From: Bradyrhizobium sp. ISRA430
Lineage (GTDB): Bacteria; Pseudomonadota; Alphaproteobacteria; Rhizobiales; Xanthobacteraceae
Assembly: GCF_029909975.1 (NCBI RefSeq)
Contig: NZ_CP094516.1
Location: 124,001 to 188,000, forward strand
DNA length: 64,000 bases
Reading direction: 5' to 3'
Part shown: in pieces, positions 9,028 to 16,918 of the stretch
How positions within the stretch are numbered: position 1 is the first letter of the stretch
Layout: each line of letters opens with the position of its first letter
Notes under the pieces: generated by a model
Databases searched by the model: none
The model's input: only the letters and a program-made list of their open reading frames with translations
Told to the model about the DNA's origin: nothing
Position numbers and translations under genes: made by a program

Positions 9028-10065
9028 ATGACTTCAGCGGCCCTGCCGGCATCGGTCGATGCGATGCTCGAACTTCTGACTTCGCGCGGTTACCTCGCGG
9101 AGCGGTCGCTCGCCACAGTGACCTATCTCGCGCTGCGCCTGGGCCGGCCGCTGTTTCTCGAGGGCGAGGCCGGCGTCGGCAAGACCGAGATCGCGAAAGT
9201 GCTCTCGGTGGCGCTGGGCCGGAAGCTGATCCGCCTGCAGTGCTACGAGGGCCTCGACATCTCCTCGGCGGTCTACGAGTGGAACAGCGCCGCGCAGATG
9301 ATCGCCATCCGGATGGCGGAAGCCGCCGGCGATACCGATCGCGAGCAACTCTCCAGCGACATCTTCGCCGACCGCTATTTGATCAAGCGGCCGCTGCTCC
9401 AGGCGCTGGAGCCGGATGTCGCAGGTCCCCCGGTGCTGCTGATCGACGAGCTCGACCGTGCCGATGAGGCATTCGAGGCCTACCTGCTCGAAATCCTCAG
9501 CGACTTCCAGGTGACCATTCCGGAATTCGGCACCGTGAAGGCGCCGCATCCGCCGATCGTCATCATCACCTCCAACCGCACGCGCGAGATTCACGATGCG
9601 CTGAAGCGGCGGTGTCTCTATCACTGGGTCGACTATCCCGCGGCCGAGCGTGAGCTCGCGATCGTCAAGACTCGCGTGCCCGGCATTTCCGCAAAACTGT
9701 CGCAGCAGGTCGTGCGCTTCGTGCAGGCACTGCGCAACCAGGACTTCTACAAGTCGCCGGGTGTTGCCGAGACCATCGACTGGGCCACTGCGCTGTCCGA
9801 GCTCGATGCCCGCTCGCTGACCCCGCAAGTGGTCGGTGACACGCTGGGTGCGCTGCTCAAGTACCAGGACGACATCGTGCGGATGCAGGGCGACACCCTG
9901 CAGAAGGTGTTGAAGGACGCGACGAGCGAGAGTGTTGGACCATGGCCATCAACCACCTTGCGCCTGACAAGACCGAGCAGTTCGCCGACAACATCGTCGG
10001 CTTTGCGCGCGCGCTGCGCGCGGCGGGCCTGCCGGTGGGGCCGGGCGCGGTCATCGATGCCATGA
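9028..10065 (+). CDS. coxD: CoxD-type MoxR AAA+ ATPase
   Basis: A MoxR-family AAA+ ATPase; CoxD in Oligotropha is needed to mature the copper-sulfur-molybdenum site of CO dehydrogenase, together with the CoxE partner. Walker A (GEAGVGKTE), Walker B (LLIDELDRAD), sensor 1 (IITSNRT) and the arginine-finger region (DALKRRC) are present in the first 210 residues. The recognisable protein ends near residue 305. The last 40 or so residues of the open frame overlap coxE by 124 bp and are Arg/Ser-rich, unlike a MoxR tail. A one-base shift near 9930 would instead end the protein at about 9968, so the C-terminus may be altered by a frameshift. Confidence 0.85.
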   Translation: MTSAALPASVDAMLELLTSRGYLAERSLATVTYLALRLGRPLFLEGEAGVGKTEIAKVLSVALGRKLIRLQCYEGLDISSAVYEWNSAAQMIAIRMAEAAGDTDREQLSSDIFADRYLIKRPLLQALEPDVAGPPVLLIDELDRADEAFEAYLLEILSDFQVTIPEFGTVKAPHPPIVIITSNRTREIHDALKRRCLYHWVDYPAAERELAIVKTRVPGISAKLSQQVVRFVQALRNQDFYKSPGVAETIDWATALSELDARSLTPQVVGDTLGALLKYQDDIVRMQGDTLQKVLKDATSESVGPWPSTTLRLTRPSSSPTTSSALRARCARRACRWGRARSSMP

Positions 10066-11144
10066 ACGCGCTGCAGGTGATCGAGATCGGCAGTCGCGCC
10101 GATGTCTTCACCACGCTGGAGGCGATCTTCGTCAAGCGCCATGAGCATGCGCTGATCTTCAAGCAGGCCTTCAACCTGTTCTTCCGCGCCTCGGAAGAGT
10201 GGAAGCACATGCTGGATTCTGTGCCGCTGCCCGATCACGCCAAGAAGAAGCCGCCGCCGGCCTCGCGCCGGGTCCAGGAGGCGCTGTCGCAGCCGCACAT
10301 GACCGAGACGCCGCAGCACCAGGAGCAGGATCTGCGCCTGTCGGTCTCCGACAAGGAAATCCTCCAGAAGAAGGATTTTGCGCAGATGAGCGCAGCGGAG
10401 ATCACGGAGGCACTGCGCGCGATCGAGAAGATGCGGCTGCCGCAGGCCGAGCTTTTGACCCGCCGGCAACGGCCCGATCCACGCGGCTTGCGGCTCGACC
10501 TGCGCCGCACGCTGCGCGCGTCTTTACGCACCGGCGGCGACATCATCGACCTCCATCATCTCGGCCGGATCGAGAAGCCGGCGCCGATCGTGGCGCTACT
10601 CGACATCTCGGGCTCGATGAGCGAGTACACCCGCCTGTTCCTGCATTTCCTCCACGCCATCACGGATGCGCGCAAGCGCGTCTCGGTATTCCTGTTCGGC
10701 ACCCGCCTCACCAACGTCACCCGTGCGCTGCGCCAGCGCGATCCCGACGAGGCGCTGGCGAGCTGCTCGGCCGCGGTCGAGGACTGGGCCGGCGGCACGC
10801 GCATTGCGACCTCGCTGCACAACTTCAACAAATTGTGGGCGCGGCGCGTGCTGAGCCAGGGCGCCATCGTGCTGCTGATCTCCGACGGGCTGGAGCGGGA
10901 GGCCGATTCCAAGCTCGCCTTCGAGATGGACCGGCTGCACCGATCCTGCCGGCGGCTGATCTGGCTGAACCCGCTGCTGCGGTTTGGCGGCTTCGAGGCC
11001 AAGGCGCAGGGCATCAAAATGATGCTCCCGCACGTTGACGAATTCCGCCCCGTGCATAATTTGAGTTCGATCCAGGAGCTGATCAAAACGCTCTCCCAGC
11101 CGCTGCCGCCGCATCACCGCAGCCTGATCCGCTCCGCAGCTTGA
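9942..11144 (+). CDS. coxE: CoxE-type von Willebrand factor A protein
   Basis: Partner of the MoxR ATPase in molybdenum-hydroxylase maturation. The 400-residue protein has an alpha-helical N-terminal half (VGFARALRAAGLPVGPG, the usual CoxE opening) and a C-terminal VWA domain with a MIDAS metal site: DISGSMS beginning at D221, a GGTRI threonine near residue 287 and LISDGLE. A charged linker (residues 95-135) separates the halves. It follows coxD with an overlapping frame and precedes the XdhC pair by 10 bp, consistent with one operon. The family is sometimes annotated as DUF58-like or simply VWA domain-containing protein. Confidence 0.9.
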   Translation: MAINHLAPDKTEQFADNIVGFARALRAAGLPVGPGAVIDAMNALQVIEIGSRADVFTTLEAIFVKRHEHALIFKQAFNLFFRASEEWKHMLDSVPLPDHAKKKPPPASRRVQEALSQPHMTETPQHQEQDLRLSVSDKEILQKKDFAQMSAAEITEALRAIEKMRLPQAELLTRRQRPDPRGLRLDLRRTLRASLRTGGDIIDLHHLGRIEKPAPIVALLDISGSMSEYTRLFLHFLHAITDARKRVSVFLFGTRLTNVTRALRQRDPDEALASCSAAVEDWAGGTRIATSLHNFNKLWARRVLSQGAIVLLISDGLEREADSKLAFEMDRLHRSCRRLIWLNPLLRFGGFEAKAQGIKMMLPHVDEFRPVHNLSSIQELIKTLSQPLPPHHRSLIRSAA

Positions 11145-11154
11145 GAGGTGGCCT

Positions 11155-11478
11155 ATGCTCGATCGCGACGAGGATATCCTGAAGGCGGCGGAGGACTGGC
11201 AGAAGGCCGGTCGTGGTGTTGCGCTCGCCACCGTGGTGGAGACCTGGGGCTCGGCGCCGCGGCCTGCGGGCTCGAGCCTCGTCATCAACGACGAAGGCAC
11301 GTTCCTGGGCTCGGTCTCCGGCGGCTGCGTCGAGGGCGCCGTGGTCACCGAGGCGATGGACGTGATCGAGAGCGGCAAGCCCAAGATGCTGGAGTTCGGC
11401 GTCGCCGACGAGACCGCCTGGAATGTCGGCCTGTCCTGCGGCGGCACCATCCGCGTCTTCGTCGAGAAGGTCGGCTAG
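11155..11478 (+). CDS. XdhC/CoxF N-terminal domain protein
   Basis: A 107-residue protein equal to the XdhC_CoxI N-terminal domain, with ATVVETWGSAPRPAGSSLVI, GSVSGGCVEGAV and SCGGTIRVF. XdhC-type proteins bind the molybdenum cofactor, help sulfurate it and insert it into xanthine dehydrogenase-like enzymes. In many bacteria this domain is fused to the Rossmann-like C-terminal domain; here that domain is the next gene, starting 2 bp after this stop. The split is common in rhizobia and should not be taken as a frameshift: each half has a clean start and stop. Confidence 0.88.
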   Translation: MLDRDEDILKAAEDWQKAGRGVALATVVETWGSAPRPAGSSLVINDEGTFLGSVSGGCVEGAVVTEAMDVIESGKPKMLEFGVADETAWNVGLSCGGTIRVFVEKVG

Positions 11479-11480
11479 CC

Positions 11481-12182
11481 GTGAAGCTCGAGATCCTGCA
11501 CGAACTCAATTCCGAGCGCGCCGCGCGGCGGCCGGTGATCCTGGTGACTGACACCGAGAGCGGCGAGCAGCGGCTGGTGAAGGCCAAGGACTTTGCCAGG
11601 GATTCCTTACGCGCCGAGCTTGAGAAGCAGCTTCGGATGGGCAAGAGCGCCAACGTCGAGGCCGGGGGCAAGAAGCTGTTCCTCAACGTCTACGCGCCGA
11701 CCGCAAAGCTCGTCATCGTCGGTGCGGTCCATATCAGCCAGGCGCTCGCGCCATTGGCGCGCTCGCTCGGCTATGACGTCACCGTGGTCGATCCGCGCAC
11801 GGCGTTTGCGAGCCCCGAGCGCTTCCCCGACGTTCCGCTGGTCGCCGAGTGGCCCGACACGGCGCTGCCGCCGCTCAATGTCGATGCCTACACGGCCTTT
11901 GTCGCGGTGACGCACGATCCGAAGATCGACGATCCCGCGCTGCTGCACGCCTTCGAGCGCGGTTGCTTCTATATCGGCGCGCTCGGCTCGCGGAAGACGC
12001 ACGCCAAGCGCGGCGACCGGCTGCGGGCGCAGGGCGCGAAGGAGAGCGACATCGCGCGCATCCACGCGCCGATTGGCCTTGCGATCGGCGCGGTCTCGCC
12101 GTCCGAGATTGCGGTCGCGATCATGGCCGAGATCACGGCGGTGCTTCGGCTGCCTCCAAAAGAAAAAGAAGAAGCGGCATGA
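11481..12182 (+). CDS. XdhC/CoxF C-terminal Rossmann-domain protein
   Basis: The second half of the XdhC/CoxF pair, 233 residues from a GTG start (MKLEILHELNSERAARR). An N-terminal region of about 65 residues precedes the Rossmann fold (TAKLVIVGAVHISQALAPLA), then DVTVVDPRTAF, VAVTHDPKIDD, the GALGSRKTH motif and HAPIGLAIGAVSPSEIAVAI, which are standard XdhC C-terminal signatures. It probably acts as a molybdenum cofactor maturation and insertion chaperone for the Cox enzyme. The ATGA overlap with the next gene shows translational coupling. A frame running further upstream reads through the preceding gene and is not credible. Confidence 0.88.
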   Translation: MKLEILHELNSERAARRPVILVTDTESGEQRLVKAKDFARDSLRAELEKQLRMGKSANVEAGGKKLFLNVYAPTAKLVIVGAVHISQALAPLARSLGYDVTVVDPRTAFASPERFPDVPLVAEWPDTALPPLNVDAYTAFVAVTHDPKIDDPALLHAFERGCFYIGALGSRKTHAKRGDRLRAQGAKESDIARIHAPIGLAIGAVSPSEIAVAIMAEITAVLRLPPKEKEEAA

Positions 12183-13783
12183 AATTCGGCCCGGCGAGCC
12201 CCAAGGATGCGATCGGCGGGGTGACCGTCCATACCCTGCGCCAGGGATCGCTGGTGCTGAAGAAGGGCACGACGATCGGCCCTGGCGAGGTCGAGACGCT
12301 GGAGCGCGCCGGCATCAAGGACATCGTGGTGGTGCGCATGGAGGAGGGCGACGTCTCCGAGGACGTCGCGGCCGCCAGCATCGCGCTCGCCGTCGGCGGC
12401 GATGGCATCCATGTCGAGCGCGCGTTCACCGGCCGCGCCAATTTGTTCGCGGCGCGCCCGGGCGTGCTGGTGATTGACCGCGCCGCGGTCGACCGCATCA
12501 ACAACATCGACGAGGCCATCACCTTTGCCACGCTCTCCGCCTTCAAGCCGGTGGTCGAAGGCGAGATGGTCGGCACCGTCAAGATCATTCCTTTCGGTGT
12601 CGAGGAAAGCTTGCGCGATGCCGCGGTGAAGGCCGCGGGCAAGGACGTGATGACGGTCGCACCCTACGTGATCAAGCGCGTCGGCGTGGTCTCGACGCTG
12701 CTGCCGGGCTTGTCCTCCAAGGTGGTCGACAAGACGCTGCGCGTCACCGCCGAGCGGCTCGCGCCGGCTGGTGCCAGCATCATTGCAGAGCGGCGCGTCC
12801 CGCACGAGCAGCGGGAACTGTCGGCCGCGATCAATGAGCTGCTCGGGTTAGGTGCCGAGCTCGTGATCGTGTTCGGGGCCTCCGCGATCGCTGACCGTCG
12901 CGACGTGATCCCGGCGGCTGTTACGGGAATAGGCGGCGAGATCGAGCATTTCGGCATGCCGGTCGATCCCGGCAACCTCCTGTTGATTGCGCGCGCCGGC
13001 GGCGTGCCGGTGCTGGGTGCGCCGGGCTGCGCGCGCTCGCCGGTCGAGAACGGGTTCGACTGGGTGCTGATGCGGCTCTTGGCCGGCATCAAGGTGACGC
13101 GTGCCGAGCTGATGGGCATGGGCGTCGGCGGCCTGTTGATGGAGATCGTTACGCGGCCGCAGCCGCGCGCCAAGCCCGAGACTGAGGGCAACAGACAGGT
13201 CGCGGCTATCGTGCTCGCGGCGGGACGCTCGACCCGGATGGGCGGACCGAACAAGTTGCTTGCCGAACTCGACGGCAAGAAGCTGGTACGCCTCGCGACC
13301 GAGCAGGCGCTGGCGTCGAAGGCATCGGAGGTGATCGTCGTCACCGGCCATCAGGCCGAGCTGGTCGAGCAGGCCCTGCAAGGCCTGAAGGTGAAGTTCG
13401 TCCGCAATCCGGATTTCGCCGGCGGCATCGCAAGTTCGGTCAAGGCCGGCATCGCGGCCGTGCCAGAGGCTTGCGACGGCGTCCTGGTCTGCCTCGGCGA
13501 CATGCCGCTGATCGATTCCGGCCTGATCGATCGCCTTATCGACGGCTTTGCGCCGGACCGCGGCAATCTCATCGTCGTTCCCGTGAGCGAAGGCCGTCGC
13601 GGCAATCCCGTGCTGTGGTCGCGCCGCTTCTTCAGCGAGCTGATGACGCTCGACGGCGACGTCGGCGCGCGCCATCTCATCGCAAAGCACGCCGAGGCTG
13701 TCGCCGAAGTGCCGGTCGACGGCGAGAGCGCCTTCCTCGACATCGACACGCCGCAGGCGCTTGAGGCGGCAAGACGCGGATAA
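12179..13783 (+). CDS. Fused molybdopterin-binding (MoeA-like) and MobA/MocA-like nucleotidyltransferase
   Basis: A 534-residue two-domain protein. Residues 1 to about 340 hold a molybdopterin-binding MoCF-type domain (VTVHTLRQGSLVLKKGTTI, ELVIVFGASAIADRRDVIP, GAPGCARSP). Residues from about 346 form an NTP-transferase domain with the signature VAAIVLAAGRSTRMGGPNKL, then VCLGDMPLI and the C-terminal DIDTPQ. MocA-type enzymes attach CMP to molybdopterin to make the MCD cofactor used by CO dehydrogenase and xanthine dehydrogenase family enzymes, which fits its place at the end of the cox operon. The start ATG overlaps the preceding stop (ATGA). Fusing cofactor binding to nucleotide transfer suggests channelling; that is inference. 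Confidence 0.87.
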   Translation: MKFGPASPKDAIGGVTVHTLRQGSLVLKKGTTIGPGEVETLERAGIKDIVVVRMEEGDVSEDVAAASIALAVGGDGIHVERAFTGRANLFAARPGVLVIDRAAVDRINNIDEAITFATLSAFKPVVEGEMVGTVKIIPFGVEESLRDAAVKAAGKDVMTVAPYVIKRVGVVSTLLPGLSSKVVDKTLRVTAERLAPAGASIIAERRVPHEQRELSAAINELLGLGAELVIVFGASAIADRRDVIPAAVTGIGGEIEHFGMPVDPGNLLLIARAGGVPVLGAPGCARSPVENGFDWVLMRLLAGIKVTRAELMGMGVGGLLMEIVTRPQPRAKPETEGNRQVAAIVLAAGRSTRMGGPNKLLAELDGKKLVRLATEQALASKASEVIVVTGHQAELVEQALQGLKVKFVRNPDFAGGIASSVKAGIAAVPEACDGVLVCLGDMPLIDSGLIDRLIDGFAPDRGNLIVVPVSEGRRGNPVLWSRRFFSELMTLDGDVGARHLIAKHAEAVAEVPVDGESAFLDIDTPQALEAARRG

Positions 13784-13790
13784 CGGTGCC

Positions 13791-13900
13791 GTAGGGTGAG
13801 TTAGCCCTGCGGCTGCGCGAAGCGCAGTCCACTAAGCGTAACCCACCATCTCACAGCGGAAAGAGAAGTGGTGGGTTACACTGCGCTAACCCACCCTACG
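13791..13900. repeat. Palindromic intergenic repeat, family C
   Basis: Arms GTAGGGTGAGTTAG and CTAACCCACCCTAC with inner GTAACCCACCA / TGGTGGGTTAC. Related copies occur at 39421-39520 and, degenerate, at 55982-56049. Confidence 0.8.
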
Positions 13901-14005
13901 AATTCATCCGCGCCTTTCGACTCCCGTTTTCAACCACTCGTTCACCATCTGGAAACGACCGCCGCTTACAGTCGCCGCCACCTGCCTGGGGGGAGGGGTT
14001 TTTCC

Positions 14006-14395
14006 ATGGCTTCGAATGTCGTCGCGCGCCGTTGCGCGATGTTTTGCTTTGTCTTTTCGGTTGTTGTCACTGGCGCCCGTTACATCACCGAAGCCCACGC
14101 CGCCGGTGCGTTCGCGGTCGGCAAGTGCGGCGCCTACGGCCAGGCTTATGACTATGCCGGCGAGCACGAGGCGCGTGCGGCGGCGCAGAGGCAGTGCAAG
14201 GGCGAGTGCACGACGGTGACGATGAAGCGCGCCTGCGCTGCGATGTCGATCGATCTCAGCAATCCCTGCGGTGCCTATGGCTACGCCGTCAAGCCGAAGA
14301 TCTCGGCCTCGCTGAATGCCGCCACGCGCGAATGCTACAAGTATGGCGGCAAGGAATGCGTGATCCGCGCCTGGGCCTGCGACGCGAAGGGGTGA
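14006..14395 (+). CDS. Secreted Cys-rich DUF4189-like protein
   Basis: A 129-residue protein with a signal peptide (hydrophobic MFCFVFSVVVTGA core, likely cut after EAHA) followed by a small Cys-rich domain. It has a repeated GAYGxA(Y) pattern (CGAYGQAYDYAG near residue 40 and CGAYGYAVK near residue 85) and six or seven cysteines that could form disulfides in the periplasm. This matches my recollection of DUF4189 proteins, common in rhizobia and of unknown role. A very strong SD (GGGGGAGGGG) lies 11 bp upstream. An earlier in-frame start at 13868 would read from the family C repeat and is rejected. Confidence 0.8.
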   Translation: MASNVVARRCAMFCFVFSVVVTGARYITEAHAAGAFAVGKCGAYGQAYDYAGEHEARAAAQRQCKGECTTVTMKRACAAMSIDLSNPCGAYGYAVKPKISASLNAATRECYKYGGKECVIRAWACDAKG

Positions 14396-14404
14396 TTCCC
14401 CTTG

Positions 14405-14473
14405 CCGTCATGCCGGGGCGATGCGACGGTACCGCGCGAAGCGCGGCCCGGAGCATCGAACCCGGAATGACAG
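14405..14473. repeat. Variant of repeat family A
   Basis: CCGTCATGCCGGGGCGATGCG and the returning arm CGAACCCGGAATGACAG form a shorter imperfect palindrome between the DUF4189 and DUF2000 genes. Confidence 0.6.
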
Positions 14474-14485
14474 CGGAAGGAACCG

Positions 14486-14896
14486 ATGCAATTCGACACC
14501 AAGATCGCGGTCGTGATCCGGACCGATCTGCAGGCCTGGCAGAAGCTCAACGTTGCATCCTTTCTCACCAGCGGCATTGCGGCGGCGTTTCCGGAATGCA
14601 TCGGCGAGCCCTATGAAGACGCCTCGGGAACGAAGTATCTCTCGCTGATCGGTCAGCCGATCCTGATCTATGGCGCTGATGGTCCTGCGCTATCGCGTGC
14701 GCTCGATCGCGCGCTGTCGCGTGGCGTCACTCCGGCGGTCTACACCGAGGACATGTTCAAGACCACGCATGACGCCGCCAACCGCGAGGCGGTGAGGGCG
14801 GTTGCCCGCGCCGACCTCAATCTCGTCGGTATCGCCATGCGCGCCGAGCGCAAGGTGATCGACAAGATCGTCGACGGCTTGAAATTCCATAGCTGA
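14486..14896 (+). CDS. DUF2000 family protein
   Basis: A 136-residue cytoplasmic protein starting MQFDTKIAVVIRTDLQAWQK after an SD (GGAAGGAA). The family opening (F-x-x-K-I-A-x-V-I-R-x-D-L-x-x-W-Q-K-L-N), the central GQPILIYGADG and the C-terminal DLNLVGIAMRAERKVIDKIVDGL match DUF2000, which has a peptidyl-tRNA hydrolase II-like fold. No catalytic function is established for the family, so none is assigned. It stands alone between repeats with no evident operon partner. Confidence 0.8.
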   Translation: MQFDTKIAVVIRTDLQAWQKLNVASFLTSGIAAAFPECIGEPYEDASGTKYLSLIGQPILIYGADGPALSRALDRALSRGVTPAVYTEDMFKTTHDAANREAVRAVARADLNLVGIAMRAERKVIDKIVDGLKFHS

Positions 14897-15596
14897 AATC
14901 GGCACCGCGCGCGGCGCGTTGTCACTTGATTGTTATCGCGTGGCTTGCAGCAAACATGTGCTGCTTGACTCCAATCAAGGGCTCGCGCGGCCGTTAGCGA
15001 CACAAAAGCCCAGTACAAAATCGCAAAATAAATCGTGAGTTAGTTTCTGACAGATAAGTCAAGCTGTCGTGGCGTCAAAATGAGATGCGGTCTATCTGCC
15101 GTCGACAGTGGTGCACACAAGATCGCTCGGCAAAGAGTGGCGCAAAAAAAATCGGACAGCGCGGGATAGTTTGTACCTTGCCGGGGTTTTATTGGCAGCG
15201 ATCAGGACCTCACCGCTTGGACATGACAATGCGTGCGCTCGCATTGGCCAGTACGGTACTGCTCGCAAAATCGTCTTGAAGTAAAATCGTCTGGAAAGGG
15301 AGTGCAGCGATGAAACGCGTGTCATCAGCCTCTCTCGCAATCGGGCCCTGCCTGTTTGCTTCCGTCAGCATGCGCAGTGTTGAGTGCCGGCCCCTCAACA
15401 GGCCACGGCAGAATAGAGCATTTGGCCGGTGATTGCCGCCCATCATTTTACCTCTGCAGTCAAGCACCGAAGCCCTTTGCTGGAGCTGACGACTTCATCG
15501 CTATGAATCCGCCAGGCGGCATCGTTTCCGATGTTCTCGGATGAAAGACATCTGCTCGACCATCTCAGTCAGTCGTTGCATCATGGAGGAACAATC
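14897..15596. other. 700-bp region without a confident gene
   Basis: This stretch is less GC-rich than its surroundings and holds only very short frames. The best is a 40-codon frame at 15310-15432 (listed separately). A second, 16-codon frame starting MRALALAS lies near 15230. No RNA gene or recognised regulatory element was seen. It contains the upstream region of the TIGR03118 gene. Confidence 0.5.
15310..15432 (+). CDS. Possible 40-aa peptide with a hydrophobic N-terminus
   Basis: ATG preceded by AAAGGGAG at good spacing; the product starts MKRVSSASLAIGPCLFASV, which resembles a short signal peptide, and ends in a basic tail (RPRQNRAFGR). There is no homology I can recall. It may be a chance frame or the remnant of a secreted protein gene. 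Confidence 0.25.
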   Translation: MKRVSSASLAIGPCLFASVSMRSVECRPLNRPRQNRAFGR

Positions 15597-16700
15597 ATGA
15601 AAGCGCCGTTCCACACTGACCCGACGTCCGCCGACGCCGCCGATGCGGCTATCTATGTTCAGACGAACCTGGTCTCGGATATCCCCGGACTCGCCACGGT
15701 AACCGATCCGAATTTGGTGAACCCTTGGGGCGTCTCGTTTCTCCCCGGCAGCCCCTTCTGGATCTCGGACCAGCAGACCAACTTGGCCACCGTCTACCCG
15801 GTGACCGACAGCACCGATGTCTCTCCCGCGGTTCTCACCGTGAGCATCCCAACCACCGCGACCGGACCCCAGGGCCCCACGGGACAGGTCTCCAATACGA
15901 ACGCCTCGTCTTTCATCCTGGACGACGACGCGAGCGCCCGCTTCATCTTCGCCGATCTCAACGGGACGATCTCCGGCTGGAACCCCGGCCTCGGGACGAC
16001 CGCGTCCGTCGAAGTGACGACGCCGGGCGCCGTCTATACCGGATTGGCAATCAACGAGGCTCATACGATGCTCTACGCCGCCAACACCAGCGCCGGGACC
16101 ATCGACGTCTTCAACAGTAGCTTCGACCCGGTCGACCTAGGCGATCACGCGTTCAAGACCCCGGGCCAGATCGCGGCCCGGGGGCTCGTCCCCTTCAATG
16201 CGACGGACATCGGTGGCGAAGTGTATGTGACCTACGCGCCTTCCGGGCGCGATGCGCAGATAGTGGCCGACGAAGGCGACGGGGCGGTGGCCATTTTCAG
16301 CGAGAGCGGCAAACTCGAGCCGCATGGAGTGCTGCTCGGCGGCCCTCACACTCCTCTCGCCGCTCCGTGGGGCGTCGCTATCGCTCCGGACAATTTCGGC
16401 CAGTTCAGCGGCGACCTTCTGGTGGGCAATTTCAGCTTCCTGCATAGCGAAATCAACGCTTTCGATCCCCAGACCCACCACTTCGAAGGCACCATCCCGA
16501 TCTCCGTCGGTTCGGGAAACACGCCGGGCGGTCTCTGGGCCCTGACTTTCGGGGGCAGCGGCAACGACGGCAGCCCGAACACCCTCTACTTCACCGACGG
16601 CATCGACGGCGAGACGCATGGTCTGTTCGGCGCAATCCAGAGCATGCCGCTAGCTGGGGCATCGACGCTGACGCATCATTCAGACGCGTTGTTGGTCTGA
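15597..16700 (+). CDS. TIGR03118 family beta-propeller-like protein
   Basis: A 367-residue protein of the TIGR03118 family, recognised from YVQTNLVSDIPGLA, LVNPWGVSFLPGSPFWISDQ, NLNGTISGWNP-like FADLNGTISGWNP and the closing block GLWALTFGGSGNDG...LYFTDGIDGETHGLFG. The repeated NPWG / APWG strands suggest an NHL-like propeller. The start at 15597 has an excellent SD (GGAGGA). Many family members are exported, often with PEP-CTERM or signal peptides, but no signal peptide is visible here (MKAPFHTDPTSADAAD). Function is unknown. Codon use looks somewhat different from its neighbours (more ACC/TCC and GGG), which may mean recent acquisition. Confidence 0.8.
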   Translation: MKAPFHTDPTSADAADAAIYVQTNLVSDIPGLATVTDPNLVNPWGVSFLPGSPFWISDQQTNLATVYPVTDSTDVSPAVLTVSIPTTATGPQGPTGQVSNTNASSFILDDDASARFIFADLNGTISGWNPGLGTTASVEVTTPGAVYTGLAINEAHTMLYAANTSAGTIDVFNSSFDPVDLGDHAFKTPGQIAARGLVPFNATDIGGEVYVTYAPSGRDAQIVADEGDGAVAIFSESGKLEPHGVLLGGPHTPLAAPWGVAIAPDNFGQFSGDLLVGNFSFLHSEINAFDPQTHHFEGTIPISVGSGNTPGGLWALTFGGSGNDGSPNTLYFTDGIDGETHGLFGAIQSMPLAGASTLTHHSDALLV

Positions 16701-16707
16701 TCGACGC

Positions 16708-16730
16708 AGCAGGGCCCTTCCGGCCCTGCT
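16708..16730 (+). terminator. Strong hairpin after the TIGR03118 gene
   Basis: Perfect 9-bp stem AGCAGGGCC / GGCCCTGCT with a 5-nt loop, 7 bp after the stop codon. There is no T-tract, so it may act as a transcript-end stabiliser rather than a classic terminator. Confidence 0.55.
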
Positions 16731-16762
16731 GGCACGATGCAGCTCACACCCCGAGGCAGCTC

Positions 16763-16907
16763 ATGTCTCGCCGCAAAAGCGTGGTCGGCCGCGAACCGAA
16801 TGGCAGGCCACAACGCGCGCGCGATCACCCGTCGAGCTCAAACGCCTGCTCGACGGGGCCGCCTCAGGCTTGAAAGACCAGTTCTGGGCACGATGCTGGG
16901 GCGCCTA
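16763..16907 (+). pseudogene. Frameshifted remnant of a small basic protein
   Basis: One frame reads MSRRKSVVGREPNGRPQRA; after a shift the next frame reads PVELKRLLDGAASGLKDQFW and stops at 16905. The REPNGR opening followed by a (P)xEVxRLxDAAxxGLxDxxW segment recalls short proteins annotated as hypothetical or phage-like in Bradyrhizobium. The two halves are in different frames, so the gene is probably broken. This is recall-based and only moderately sure. Confidence 0.4.
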
Positions 16908-16918
16908 ATGTCGGCGCC

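Noticed and set aside
11155..12182. Frameshifted xdhC gene
   Set aside because: Each half has a clean start, stop and 2-bp spacing, and split N- and C-domain genes are common in rhizobia.
11849..13783. Longer start (644 codons) for the molybdopterin/cytidylyltransferase fusion
   Set aside because: The first 110 codons run out of frame through the XdhC gene; the ATGA overlap at 12179 gives the family N-terminus.
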